DNA of 12,663 nucleotides from Dehalococcoidia bacterium (GCA_011176655.1 DUEB01000005.1:1-12663), one strand, 5' to 3'. Counted from the first letter of the stretch, positions 6,412 through 12,459 are shown. Made by a program: numbers and translations. The notes: generated from the sequence alone by a model not told the origin.

Positions 6412-7416
6412 CTACGACGCCAGCTGAGAGAGCGCCGGCGCCAGGTTCTGCACCAGGCTGGTGAGGACATCGGAGCTATAGCGCTCAATCCCGCCTTCAT
6501 CGCACAGCTTAGCTAGCTCCGGGTCGATAGGCAACTGCCCCAGAAGCGGGGCATTAGCCGCCCGAGCCATCTCTTCCGCCTTGCTCTTACCGAAAATCTC
6601 GATTCGCCGGTCTATATCGGGAAGATACAGATAGCTCATATTCTCAACCACACCAAGGATAGGTTTACCCATCTTGCGAGCCATGCTCAGCGCTTTCTTG
6701 ACTATCATGGCGGCTAAATCTTGCGGGGTAGAGACAATGACTATCCCGGCTACCGGGAGTGACTGCATTACGGTGAGGGAGGCATCGGAGGTTCCCGGAG
6801 GCAGGTCGACCACCAGGTAGTCCAGCCTGCCCCAGACCACATCCTCCCAGAACTGAGTGATGGCCCGGGAAATAAGCGGCCCCCGCCAGATAACGGCCTC
6901 ATCCTCCTGAGGCATGAGAAGATTGAAGCTCATGACCTCAATCCCCGACCGGGAAAGCACCGGCAGGATGCCGGTGCTGCTGCCGCCAGGCCGCTCCTTT
7001 ATACCGAACATCTTGGGAATACTGGGCCCGGTAATATCGGCGTCCAGAATGCCCACTTCGCTGCCCTGACGCCGGAGCGCCACGGCGATAAGGCCCGCCA
7101 CCAGGGACTTGCCCACCCCCCCCTTACCACTCATCACGGCAATAACCCTCTGAATCTGGTTCAGCTCCGCCGGCTTAGGGCTGACAAAGTCTACCTGCAC
7201 GCCAGCCACACCGTCCAGCTTGCCAACAACTTCTTCTGTTTTATCCCTGAGCCACTGCTGAGCGCCGTCACTAAGCGCCGACGAAGCCAGGGTGATGCTG
7301 ACCTTGCCATCGGCGATACCTACCTCACGCACCAGATTCATCATCACTAGGCTGCGCTTGACACCGGGCACCAGAACCTCGCTCAGACTCTCTCTTACCT
7401 TTTCCTCAGCTATCAA
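6412..7416 (-). CDS. mrp: Mrp/NBP35-family P-loop ATPase lacking the cluster-binding CxxC
   Basis: A 334-residue Mrp/ApbC-family protein, thought to carry Fe-S clusters to apoproteins in an ATP-dependent way. Domains: a MIP18/DUF59-like N-terminal domain (about 1-85), then the ATPase with deviant Walker A GKGGVGKS (97-104), LDADITGPSIPKMFG (124-138), VDLPPGTSDASL (203-214) and GVVENMSY (255-262). The usual C-terminal CPxCG after NMSY reads LYLPDIDRR, and the conserved Cys-Pro of the DUF59 domain reads Leu-Ser (SSALSDG). The only cysteine is Cys305, near the C-terminus, so the standard bridging [4Fe-4S] site is missing. The start is TTG 7414-7416 with GAGGAG upstream. It is the first gene of the mrp/NifU-like/mobB operon. 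Confidence 0.92.
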   Translation of the reverse strand: MIAEEKVRESLSEVLVPGVKRSLVMMNLVREVGIADGKVSITLASSALSDGAQQWLRDKTEEVVGKLDGVAGVQVDFVSPKPAELNQIQRVIAVMSGKGGVGKSLVAGLIAVALRRQGSEVGILDADITGPSIPKMFGIKERPGGSSTGILPVLSRSGIEVMSFNLLMPQEDEAVIWRGPLISRAITQFWEDVVWGRLDYLVVDLPPGTSDASLTVMQSLPVAGIVIVSTPQDLAAMIVKKALSMARKMGKPILGVVENMSYLYLPDIDRRIEIFGKSKAEEMARAANAPLLGQLPIDPELAKLCDEGGIERYSSDVLTSLVQNLAPALSQLAS

Positions 7417-7472
7417 TGGAATCTCCTCTCAAGGACTACTACTGGGCAGCAGAACATATCTCAACCCAACCA

Positions 7473-7502
7473 ACTATAACAGGAAGAGAGAAACTATGGC
7501 AA
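7473..7502 (-). promoter_or_regulatory. Promoter of the mrp/NifU-like/mobB operon
   Basis: On the minus strand: -35 TTGCCA (7497-7502), 18-base spacer, -10 TATAGT (7473-7478) preceded by TGT, which makes an extended -10. The predicted transcription start is about 50 bases before the TTG start of mrp. It is divergent from, and close to, the yggS promoter. Confidence 0.55.
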
Positions 7503-7528
7503 ACCCCTTTCTAAGACCGCCAGGTAGG

Positions 7529-7537
7529 TGCTAAAAT
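7529..7537 (+). promoter_or_regulatory. Extended -10 promoter of yggS
   Basis: TGC followed by TAAAAT (7532-7537) gives an extended -10 about 22 bases before the ATG at 7560. The -35 at 18 bases spacing (TTTCTA) is poor. An extended -10 can work without a good -35, so the call rests mainly on position. Confidence 0.4.
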
Positions 7538-7559
7538 ATTGTGTATCCAAGAGGCACCC

Positions 7560-8228
7560 ATGAACATAAGACAGAACGTGACCCAAGTCCTAAGCGAGCT
7601 GCCACCGGGGGTAGAGCTGGTCGCCGCCGCCAAGACCCGAGAACCCTGGGAAATCCTGGAGGCCATCGAAGCCGGCGTAAGCATCGTCGGCGAAAACTAC
7701 CTTCAGGAAGCGGAAAGGGCTTGTCAGGTAATCGGCGACAGAGCCAGATTGCATTTCATCGGACACCTCCAGAAGAACAAGGTAAAGAAGGCAGTCAGAC
7801 TGTTCAGCATGATAGAGACCGTCGACTCCCTGGAAATAGCCGGAGAGATTGATAAAAGGTGCGCCCAAATCGGCAAGACTATGCCGGTACTGATTGAGAT
7901 AAACAGCGGTCGGGAAGGGCAGAAATGGGGGGTCTTTCCGGAAAAAGCCGCCGAGCTTACGACCGAAATCTCAAAACTCCCCAACCTGGAGGTAATGGGG
8001 CTGATGACCATGGGCCCCTTTCTGGGAAACCCCGAAAACCTCAGGCCATACTTCAGGGAGACGAAGGCGCTCTTTAGGGAAATCGGAGGGCTTAATCTGC
8101 CCGGGGTTAGTATGAAGTACCTCTCCATGGGGATGACAGACTCTTACAAAGTCGCCATAGAGGAAGGAGCCAATCTGGTGCGCATAGGCACCAGAATATT
8201 CGGGGAGCGCAGTGACGCCCGGGACTAA
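7560..8228 (+). CDS. yggS: YggS-family pyridoxal phosphate homeostasis protein
   Basis: A 222-residue protein of the YggS/PROSC family, single-domain PLP-binding proteins with an alanine-racemase-like barrel that regulate the PLP pool; no enzymatic activity is established. The PLP lysine is Lys25 (LVAAAKTREPWEI). Other family blocks follow: VGENYLQEAERA, LHFIGHLQKNKVKKA, IEINSGREGQKWGV, VMGLMTMGP, YLSMGMTDSYKVAIEEGANLVRIGTRIFGER. I start it at ATG 7560 with GAGG 5 bases upstream; the frame extends to a TTG at 7539, but this sits at the predicted transcription start and adds nothing homologous. The usual partners proC or sepF are not next to it here. It is divergent from the mrp operon and followed by the cupin gene, which has its own promoter. 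Confidence 0.94.
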   Translation: MNIRQNVTQVLSELPPGVELVAAAKTREPWEILEAIEAGVSIVGENYLQEAERACQVIGDRARLHFIGHLQKNKVKKAVRLFSMIETVDSLEIAGEIDKRCAQIGKTMPVLIEINSGREGQKWGVFPEKAAELTTEISKLPNLEVMGLMTMGPFLGNPENLRPYFRETKALFREIGGLNLPGVSMKYLSMGMTDSYKVAIEEGANLVRIGTRIFGERSDARD

Positions 8229-8250
8229 GCGACGCAGAGTAACCTCCCTT

Positions 8251-8280
8251 TTGTCCCCGGGCGCTATATTAGCCTATAAT
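8251..8280 (+). promoter_or_regulatory. Sigma70-type promoter of the cupin gene
   Basis: TTGTCC (8251-8256), an 18-base spacer and a perfect TATAAT (8275-8280) lie in the 86-base gap after yggS. The start of transcription would be about 28 bases before the GTG start at 8315. The gap holds no clear terminator for yggS. Confidence 0.6.
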
Positions 8281-8314
8281 GTGTTCAGGAACAACTAAGC
8301 TACGGAGGTAAGTC

Positions 8315-8734
8315 GTGATCTGCATGAACTTTAAAGATGTCGAGCCTATCCAGGTAAGGGAAATCAAATATGAGGGGAAGAGCCTAAAGGTCAAGGGGAC
8401 AACCATAAGATGGCTCACCCACCGCGGTCTGGGTGGTGAGGAATATCAGCATAACCATGCCCTGAGACACTTCACCATCGCCCCTGAGGGTGAGGTTCCG
8501 GTACACAGTCATAAATACACCCAAATCATGTATTTGCTCAGTGGCCGGGCACTGTGCACCGCCCTCTCCCAAGATGGCAAGCGAGAAGAAAGAGAAATTG
8601 GCCCGGGTGATTTTATCTATAACTACTCTTTCGAGCCCCACGGCATGAAAAACCTGAGCACCACCGAGCCGGCCGTCTTTCTCTGCTGTATTGACTGCGT
8701 CGACGATAAGGAAAACTGCGTGCCCACCTATTAG
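8315..8734 (+). CDS. Single-domain cupin protein with cysteine-rich C-terminus
   Basis: A 139-residue small beta-barrel (cupin) protein. Cupin motif 1 is seen at residues 59-77 (GEVPVHSHKYTQIMYLLSG), giving the metal ligands His64 and His66, with Gln70 in the place of the usual Glu. Motif 2 is at 96-113 (GPGDFIYNYSFEPHGMKN), giving His109. The protein therefore probably binds a divalent metal; the substrate or ligand cannot be read from sequence. The C-terminus is unusual, with Cys124, 125, 128 and 135 (FLCCIDC, then ENC), possibly a second metal or redox site. The start is GTG at 8315 with GGAGG 6 bases upstream at 8304-8308; the ATG at 8324 is too far from it. It has its own promoter and converges with the HAD gene, 43 bases away. 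Confidence 0.85.
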   Translation: MICMNFKDVEPIQVREIKYEGKSLKVKGTTIRWLTHRGLGGEEYQHNHALRHFTIAPEGEVPVHSHKYTQIMYLLSGRALCTALSQDGKREEREIGPGDFIYNYSFEPHGMKNLSTTEPAVFLCCIDCVDDKENCVPTY

Positions 8735-8777
8735 CCGAGCCAGCCGGTATTACCACCCCCCGGCGTTGAAGGCAGTG

Positions 8778-9428
8778 CTAGGGCAGAGACTCCAAGCCGG
8801 CCACGATATCCGTAAGGTCGTTAAAGGGGGTATAGCTAAGGTTCTTCTCTTTACAGGCGGTGAGCAGCTCGCCGGTAGCGAAAACATGATATGCCTGGCT
8901 TGCGGGAGCGATATCGGAAAAACCGTTACCGGCATATATCACCCGATAGCCGCTTTCCCGAAACGAACCGAGATAGGACTCCTTAAACCCGTCCTCCAGC
9001 GGTTCTCCTTGGGGACCCAGATACCGGGCCTCGATGCCATCAGCACCAAAGCCGGTTCGGGCGGCAAAGACCTCAATGTTATGGGCATCGAGACCACTCA
9101 AAACGGTCTTGATGTAGAAATCGAGACCGTTACTGACGATGACAAACCTGAAGCCCCGCCGCTGGCAATAAGAAAGTAAATCCTGAAACCCGGGGCGTAT
9201 CTTCGCCCTGTCTCTGACAAATCTGACCAGGGTCTCTTCATCGGCCTTAACCTCAGTGAAAGCCCGGGCATTAAACTGGGCAACCGATATTTTACCCTCT
9301 TTATACTGCGCCAGTATCCGGCGCCAGCCCCGGCCACCAAAGGCATCCAGTATCATAAAGCTGACGTCCTCCGGGGTAAGGGTGCCGTCAAAATCACATT
9401 GAAAAAGGGTCTTCACAGCTTTATCCAT
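8778..9428 (-). CDS. HAD-superfamily phosphatase, phosphoserine phosphatase/MtnX-like
   Basis: A 216-residue haloacid dehalogenase-type phosphatase with all four motifs: I, DFDGTLT with nucleophile Asp12 and acid/base Asp14; II, VSNG (residues 98-101); III, Lys149 in GFKESYL; IV, GNGFSD (167-172). The helical cap is inserted between motifs I and II (about 20-80), as in the HAD-IB/phosphoserine phosphatase group. The closest named relatives by style are SerB and MtnX (2-hydroxy-3-keto-5-methylthiopentenyl-1-phosphate phosphatase). No methionine-salvage or serine gene is nearby to choose between them. The start ATG 9426-9428 has only a weak ribosome-binding site. It lies 77 bases downstream of def on the same strand and may share its transcript. 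Confidence 0.85.
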   Translation of the reverse strand: MDKAVKTLFQCDFDGTLTPEDVSFMILDAFGGRGWRRILAQYKEGKISVAQFNARAFTEVKADEETLVRFVRDRAKIRPGFQDLLSYCQRRGFRFVIVSNGLDFYIKTVLSGLDAHNIEVFAARTGFGADGIEARYLGPQGEPLEDGFKESYLGSFRESGYRVIYAGNGFSDIAPASQAYHVFATGELLTACKEKNLSYTPFNDLTDIVAGLESLP

Positions 9429-9505
9429 AACGCTTTCACTAAGACATAAGTCAACCCCGATAGCGAGATACCCTCAGGGGAAGCGACGAAACGACCGGCT
9501 GCCGC

Positions 9506-10000
9506 CTACATACCCTCGGCCTGAGCTTCGGTGCCCACCCGGCGCAGCCTGTCCGGACTCTCGACATGGTCGACAAACAGGACTCCATTGAGATGGTCAA
9601 GCTCATGCTCCAGCGCCTGAGCCTGAAGCCCGGTAGCTTTAATCCTGACCGGTTTCCCCCACCGGTCCCAGCCCTTAACCGTAACCGAGACCGAGCGCCT
9701 GATATCGCCCGCATAGCCGGGGACGCTGAGGCAACCCTCCACCACCTCACGCTCGCCGCTGCGCTTAACAATCTCAGGGTTAACCAGAGCAAACGGCTCC
9801 TCATCCGGTAACTGAATTACCACCACCCGCAGCGAGACGCCAATCTGAGGTGCCGCCAGCCCCACACCACCCTGCTGTTGCATGGTCGCCACCATATCGT
9901 CGATGAGCCGCCGAATCGAGCCATCCACGGTGGGCACCCGCTTAGCCTTCTGCCTCAGAACCAAATCACCCGGAAGGCAGCACATCTTCCGAACTGCCAC
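9506..10000 (-). CDS. def: Peptide deformylase
   Basis: The 164-residue metalloenzyme removes the formyl group from the first methionine of new proteins. All three motifs are intact: GVGLAAPQIG (residues 45-54), EGCLSVPG (88-95, metal ligand Cys90) and HELDHLNG (132-139, ligands His132 and His136, catalytic Glu133). The second motif is the bacterial type 1 form. The start is a GTG at 9998-10000 with GGGGAG 8 bases upstream; the later ATG at residue 6 has no such site. The fmt gene, often beside def, is not next to it here. It is first in a likely two-gene unit with the HAD phosphatase and has its own promoter (10093-10122) and a structured leader of about 90 bases. Confidence 0.96.
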   Translation of the reverse strand: MAVRKMCCLPGDLVLRQKAKRVPTVDGSIRRLIDDMVATMQQQGGVGLAAPQIGVSLRVVVIQLPDEEPFALVNPEIVKRSGEREVVEGCLSVPGYAGDIRRSVSVTVKGWDRWGKPVRIKATGLQAQALEHELDHLNGVLFVDHVESPDRLRRVGTEAQAEGM

Positions 10001-10242
10001 GACTTTGACTCCCCCTATCCAGATAGCCTAATCCTGGTAATAACCCCCAGGGGCACCAGCACCGGCCGTTTGCCGGCAGCAACTCACCCAACATAATAAC
10101 AGATTTAGGCTCCCTGTTCCAAAGTAGGCCACCGGAGCCGGTAACAATTGCTAAGCCTGAGAGCACCATCGGGGGTCAGGACACAAGACGAAAGCGAGAA
10201 CCTGGCTTAAAGCCGGAGAGACTGGTTAAACGACACCGGGTC
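10001..10242. other. Intergenic region between the SHOCT gene and def: promoter and structured leader, no gene
   Basis: The 242 bases contain the def promoter and, in the def leader read on the minus strand, a GC-rich hairpin CCGGC-AAACG-GCCGG (plus 10063-10077), followed by CCCC-TG-GGGG. A perfect dyad ACCGG-AG-CCGGT lies at 10131-10142, just upstream of the def -35. The rest, up to the SHOCT stop codon, shows only a weak stem (GGCT-TAA-AGCC) without a U-run. I see no gene. Confidence 0.45.
10093..10122 (-). promoter_or_regulatory. Promoter of def
   Basis: On the minus strand: -35 TTGGAA (10117-10122), 18-base spacer, extended -10 TGT-TATTAT (10093-10098). The -10 region matches that of the SHOCT gene promoter closely (AATCTGTTAT followed by AAT or TAT). 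Confidence 0.5.
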
Positions 10243-10806
10243 TCATATCCCCAGTATCTGTCGCTTCTTGGCGGCGAACTCATCCTCGGTGATGATGCCT
10301 CTATTCCTCAGTGATGCCAGCTGTTCCAGCTCTTCAACATATGAGGCGGCACGCGGTTGGGGCCTAGCGACCATTGTCCGGGCGGTAGTCATCTTCATCT
10401 CTATGGCAGCCTTTATCCCGTCGAACTCCACCTGATGCGCACCCCTAAACATCACCGTATTCTCATCACGAGCCGAATCGTGGTTCCCGGACTCGTTTCT
10501 ACCGGATAACAGGAACTGGATGAAGCCGCTACCCATCGTAGTCGCCTTTTTCAATCGTATCGAGGCAATCTGTGAAAACAGTATGTCCCGGTTACCCCTG
10601 AAGCCCTGGTGCGGGAAGGTCTTCTCCTCCCTTCGCTGGATACGAACCCTATCGTCCAGGAGCAGCAGGTTGGCACTAATGCCCTCAGCCCTCATCAGGA
10701 TGGGGCCCATAAACTGCCCCTTGCCCTGCACCAGCCGACGCCCCTGCTCAATCGAGGCAGAAAACTCCTCAATATACCTCTGGCTATCCTCGGGGTTAAG
10801 CTTCAT
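10243..10806 (-). CDS. PH-like plus SHOCT domain protein
   Basis: A 187-residue soluble protein. Residues about 35-138 look like a bacterial pleckstrin-homology-like beta domain of the kind that pairs with SHOCT (ILMRAEGISANLLLLDDRVRIQRR, then ILFSQIASIRLKKATTMGSGFIQFLLSG). Residues 156-185 are a clear SHOCT domain (YVEELEQLASLRNRGIITEDEFAAKKRQIL), a short helical oligomerisation motif. No signal peptide, membrane segment or catalytic residues are visible. Proteins of this kind are widespread and mostly uncharacterised, so I assign no function. The start ATG 10804-10806 has AGGGGAAG upstream. It is a single gene with its own promoter, and a 17-base dyad sits inside that promoter, suggesting repression. 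Confidence 0.8.
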   Translation of the reverse strand: MKLNPEDSQRYIEEFSASIEQGRRLVQGKGQFMGPILMRAEGISANLLLLDDRVRIQRREEKTFPHQGFRGNRDILFSQIASIRLKKATTMGSGFIQFLLSGRNESGNHDSARDENTVMFRGAHQVEFDGIKAAIEMKMTTARTMVARPQPRAASYVEELEQLASLRNRGIITEDEFAAKKRQILGI

Positions 10807-10870
10807 GGTATCTTCCCCTAAAATATCTACTCCCGTCCCGGCAAGTCTATGCTACCGGCCCGTCTTATAT

Positions 10871-10898
10871 ATTATAACAGATTAGCCAAATCTGCCAC
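10871..10898 (-). promoter_or_regulatory. Promoter of the SHOCT gene
   Basis: On the minus strand: -35 GTGGCA (10893-10898), 16-base spacer, perfect -10 TATAAT (10871-10876) preceded by TGT, an extended -10. The leader to the ATG at 10806 is about 58 bases. The spacer is filled by an inverted repeat, listed separately. Confidence 0.55.
10878..10894. promoter_or_regulatory. Inverted repeat (candidate operator) within the SHOCT promoter
   Basis: CAGATT-AGCCA-AATCTG is a perfect 6-base dyad with a 5-base centre. It fills the space between the -10 and the -35 and overlaps the -35 by two bases. A protein bound here would block RNA polymerase, so a repressor site is a fair reading; the regulator is unknown. 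Confidence 0.4.
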
Positions 10899-10965
10899 GA
10901 CACGGCTAATCCCAGGTGCCAACCCCATCTGCCCCCCAGAGCTGCCCATGCCCCGACGTCAAGAT

Positions 10966-10994
10966 TTGCTCCCGAAAATAGGTTATGTTAATAT
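10966..10994 (+). promoter_or_regulatory. Probable promoter of the tRNA-Pro gene
   Basis: TTGCTC (10966-10971), a 17-base spacer, and TGT-TAATAT (-10 at 10989-10994). Each box is only moderate, but the extended -10 and the position about 20 bases before the mature tRNA support it. Confidence 0.4.
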
Positions 10995-11013
10995 CTTAGA
11001 GACCGGGTTAGGT

Positions 11014-11087
11014 CGGGGTGTAGCGCAGCCTGGTAGCGCACCTGAATGGGGTTCAGGTGGTCGCCGGTTCGAATCCGGCCACCCCGA
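11014..11087 (+). tRNA. tRNA-Pro, anticodon GGG
   Basis: The 74 bases fold as a full cloverleaf: acceptor stem CGGGGTG (11014-11020) with CACCCCG (11080-11086) and discriminator A at 11087, D stem GCGC/GCGC, anticodon stem CCTGA/TCAGG around the loop ATGGGGT, and T stem GCCGG/CCGGC with the loop TTCGAAT. The anticodon is GGG with U33 before it, so it reads proline CCC and CCU codons. The 3' CCA is not encoded; the discriminator is followed by TTTT. It stands alone between two genes of the opposite strand. Confidence 0.97.
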
Positions 11088-11126
11088 TTTTCATAGATAG
11101 TCTATGCCGTAAGGCATGAAAATAGA
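11087..11126 (+). repeat. Inverted repeats in the tRNA-Pro trailer
   Basis: Several exact pairings overlap: ATTTTCAT (11087-11094) with ATGAAAAT (11116-11123); CATAGA (11092-11097) with TCTATG (11101-11106); ATGCC-GTAA-GGCAT (11104-11117), which has a GNRA-type loop; and TCTAT (11101-11105) with ATAGA (11122-11126). They cannot all form at once. There is no U-run after a strong stem, so it is not a typical terminator. The outer arm begins at the discriminator base of the tRNA, so a role in 3' processing or transcript ending is possible. Confidence 0.45.
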
Positions 11127-11171
11127 GCACAACCAGCCAAGGGAAAGCCTGAGCCAGCACCACATCCCTAC

Positions 11172-12353
11172 CTAGGGATGACCCTTACAGCCCGCAAGAC
11201 CGACCAGGACTGAGCGCTCGCCCTTGTTTATGTAGAGCCGGTTCTCCCCGTTACCGGCAAAGACGATATCCAGGTCGCCGTCACCATCCACATCCCCCAG
11301 AACCACACCTAGGCTACCGTCACTGTCAACGGGTAGATGAGTTGAGGTTACATCCTCAAAGACACCCGAACCATCGTTTAAATAGACCTCGTTCTGCTCA
11401 TCAAAGTTGGCGAAGATGATGTCCCGGTCATGGTCGCCGTCGATATCGCCCAGGGCAACATCCAGGCTCCAGTCGTCATGGGTGGGGAGGTAGAGGGCGG
11501 TGGCATCCTGAAAAACACCCGAGCCGTCATTAAGATATAGCCTGTTTCGGCTGCGACGGTTGGCAAAGATGATATCCGGGTCGCTATCGCCGTCCAGGTC
11601 ACCCATAGCAATACGCCGGCTGTTGTCATAGTCCTCCGGGAAGTGGCTCAAGGTAACATCGCTAAACAGTCCATAGCCATCATTGAGATAGAGGCGGTTC
11701 TGACCATCCTTGTTGGCAAATACGACATCCAGGTCGCTATCACCATCCACGTCGCCCATAATGAGGCCACGGGTATTACCACCGTCCCCGGGAAACTGAG
11801 ACCGGGAAACATCCTGGAACACCCCGGAACCATCATTGAGATATAGCCGGTTAGAGCTCAGACGGTTGGCAAAGATGGCATCCAGGTCGCCATCGCCGTC
11901 CACATCCCCCAGCGCCACCCCCCGGCTGTCATCATCATCTTCGGGCAGACTTGTCGCGGTGACATCGCTAAATAATCCAGAACCATCGTTGAGATAGAGC
12001 TCATTCTGGTAGGTATTGGCAAAGATGGCATCCAGGTCGCCGTCGCCGTCCACATCCCCCAGCGCCAGCCCCCAACTCAGGGTGTCATTCACAGGAAGGT
12101 TAGCCGCGGCGGCTCCGGTAAAAACCCCGGCACCGTCGTTAAGATAGAGCCCGTTCTGCCCATCGTTAGCAAAGATGATATCCAAGTCGCCGTCGCCATC
12201 CAGGTCACCCAGCGCCACCCCCCAGCTCCAGTCACTATCCGGGGGCAGATTACCGCCAGACAGCTCAAAGATGCCCTGCTGGCCAAAGACGGGCCGGCTC
12301 AACAGCAGGCCAAAAGCGATGACGATAGCTAAAATCACGCCGACCTTTTTCAT
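11172..12353 (-). CDS. Secreted FG-GAP/VCBS repeat protein (seven repeats)
   Basis: A 393-residue exported protein. Residues 1-24 form a signal peptide (MKKVGVILAIVIAFGLLLSRPVFG, cut probably before QQ). After that the protein is seven repeats of 50-51 residues, each with GD-x-DGD-x-D-x-D (a calcium-binding loop), IFAN, a YLNDG-x-G-x-F strand and an acidic linker. The set resembles the bladed FG-GAP/VCBS fold, and seven units would close a seven-bladed propeller. I see no catalytic domain, membrane anchor or cell-wall sorting signal after the last repeat; the tail ends in a single-cysteine stretch (GLAGCKGHP). Binding or adhesion outside the cell is likely, but the target is unknown. I start at ATG 12351-12353, where GGGGGTGA stands 7 bases upstream and the signal peptide begins; the frame remains open to 12422 but without support. 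Confidence 0.88.
   Translation of the reverse strand: MKKVGVILAIVIAFGLLLSRPVFGQQGIFELSGGNLPPDSDWSWGVALGDLDGDGDLDIIFANDGQNGLYLNDGAGVFTGAAAANLPVNDTLSWGLALGDVDGDGDLDAIFANTYQNELYLNDGSGLFSDVTATSLPEDDDDSRGVALGDVDGDGDLDAIFANRLSSNRLYLNDGSGVFQDVSRSQFPGDGGNTRGLIMGDVDGDSDLDVVFANKDGQNRLYLNDGYGLFSDVTLSHFPEDYDNSRRIAMGDLDGDSDPDIIFANRRSRNRLYLNDGSGVFQDATALYLPTHDDWSLDVALGDIDGDHDRDIIFANFDEQNEVYLNDGSGVFEDVTSTHLPVDSDGSLGVVLGDVDGDGDLDIVFAGNGENRLYINKGERSVLVGLAGCKGHP
11230..12250 (-). repeat. Tandem repeat, seven units of 150-153 bases, inside the FG-GAP gene
   Basis: Equivalent points of the units (AAAGAT or its variant) fall at 11259, 11412, 11565, 11718, 11871, 12021 and 12171, so the spacing is 153 bases four times and then 150 twice. 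The blocks at 11866-11917 and 12016-12067 differ at one base in 52, which suggests a recent duplication or gene conversion among the N-terminal units. Confidence 0.9.
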
Positions 12354-12392
12354 CCAGAAATCACCCCCATAGCCACCCCTTTCCAAAATGCA

Positions 12393-12459
12393 AATCCGTA
12401 AACGGCTACTCTCCTGTCTCAACCACTAAAGGCCATCCAGAAACAGCCGCCTACGGATT
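12393..12459. repeat. Spaced inverted repeat upstream of the FG-GAP gene
   Basis: AATCCGTA-AA-CGGC (12393-12406) and GCCG-CC-TACGGATT (12446-12459) are inverted copies, 12 of 14 bases pairing, with 39 bases between. The second arm overlaps the predicted -10 box of the FG-GAP promoter; the first would lie about 45-57 bases into the transcript. Confidence 0.5.

Noticed and set aside
8740..8770. Stem GCCGG/CCGGC between the cupin and HAD genes as a two-way terminator
   Set aside because: Five pairs around a 12-base loop and no U-run on either strand.
9428..9460. TTGACT with a 17-base spacer to GTTATG before the HAD gene as a promoter
   Set aside because: The -10 would include the start codon, so the transcript would begin inside the gene.
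10849..11100. Open frame on the plus strand ending in the tRNA region
   Set aside because: It covers the tRNA-Pro gene and its promoter; the reading frame is accidental.
11014..11171. tRNA-Pro as an integration site for a mobile element
   Set aside because: No integrase, and I found no second copy of the tRNA 3' end in the window.
11164..11179. Dyad ATCCCTA-CC-TAGGGAT over the FG-GAP stop codon as its terminator
   Set aside because: The symmetry is perfect, but the loop would be two bases and no U-run follows, so I do not call it a terminator.
11230..12250. Regular 150-base repeats as a CRISPR-like or intergenic array
   Set aside because: They are in frame and encode the calcium-loop repeats of the FG-GAP protein; the unit is far too long for a CRISPR.
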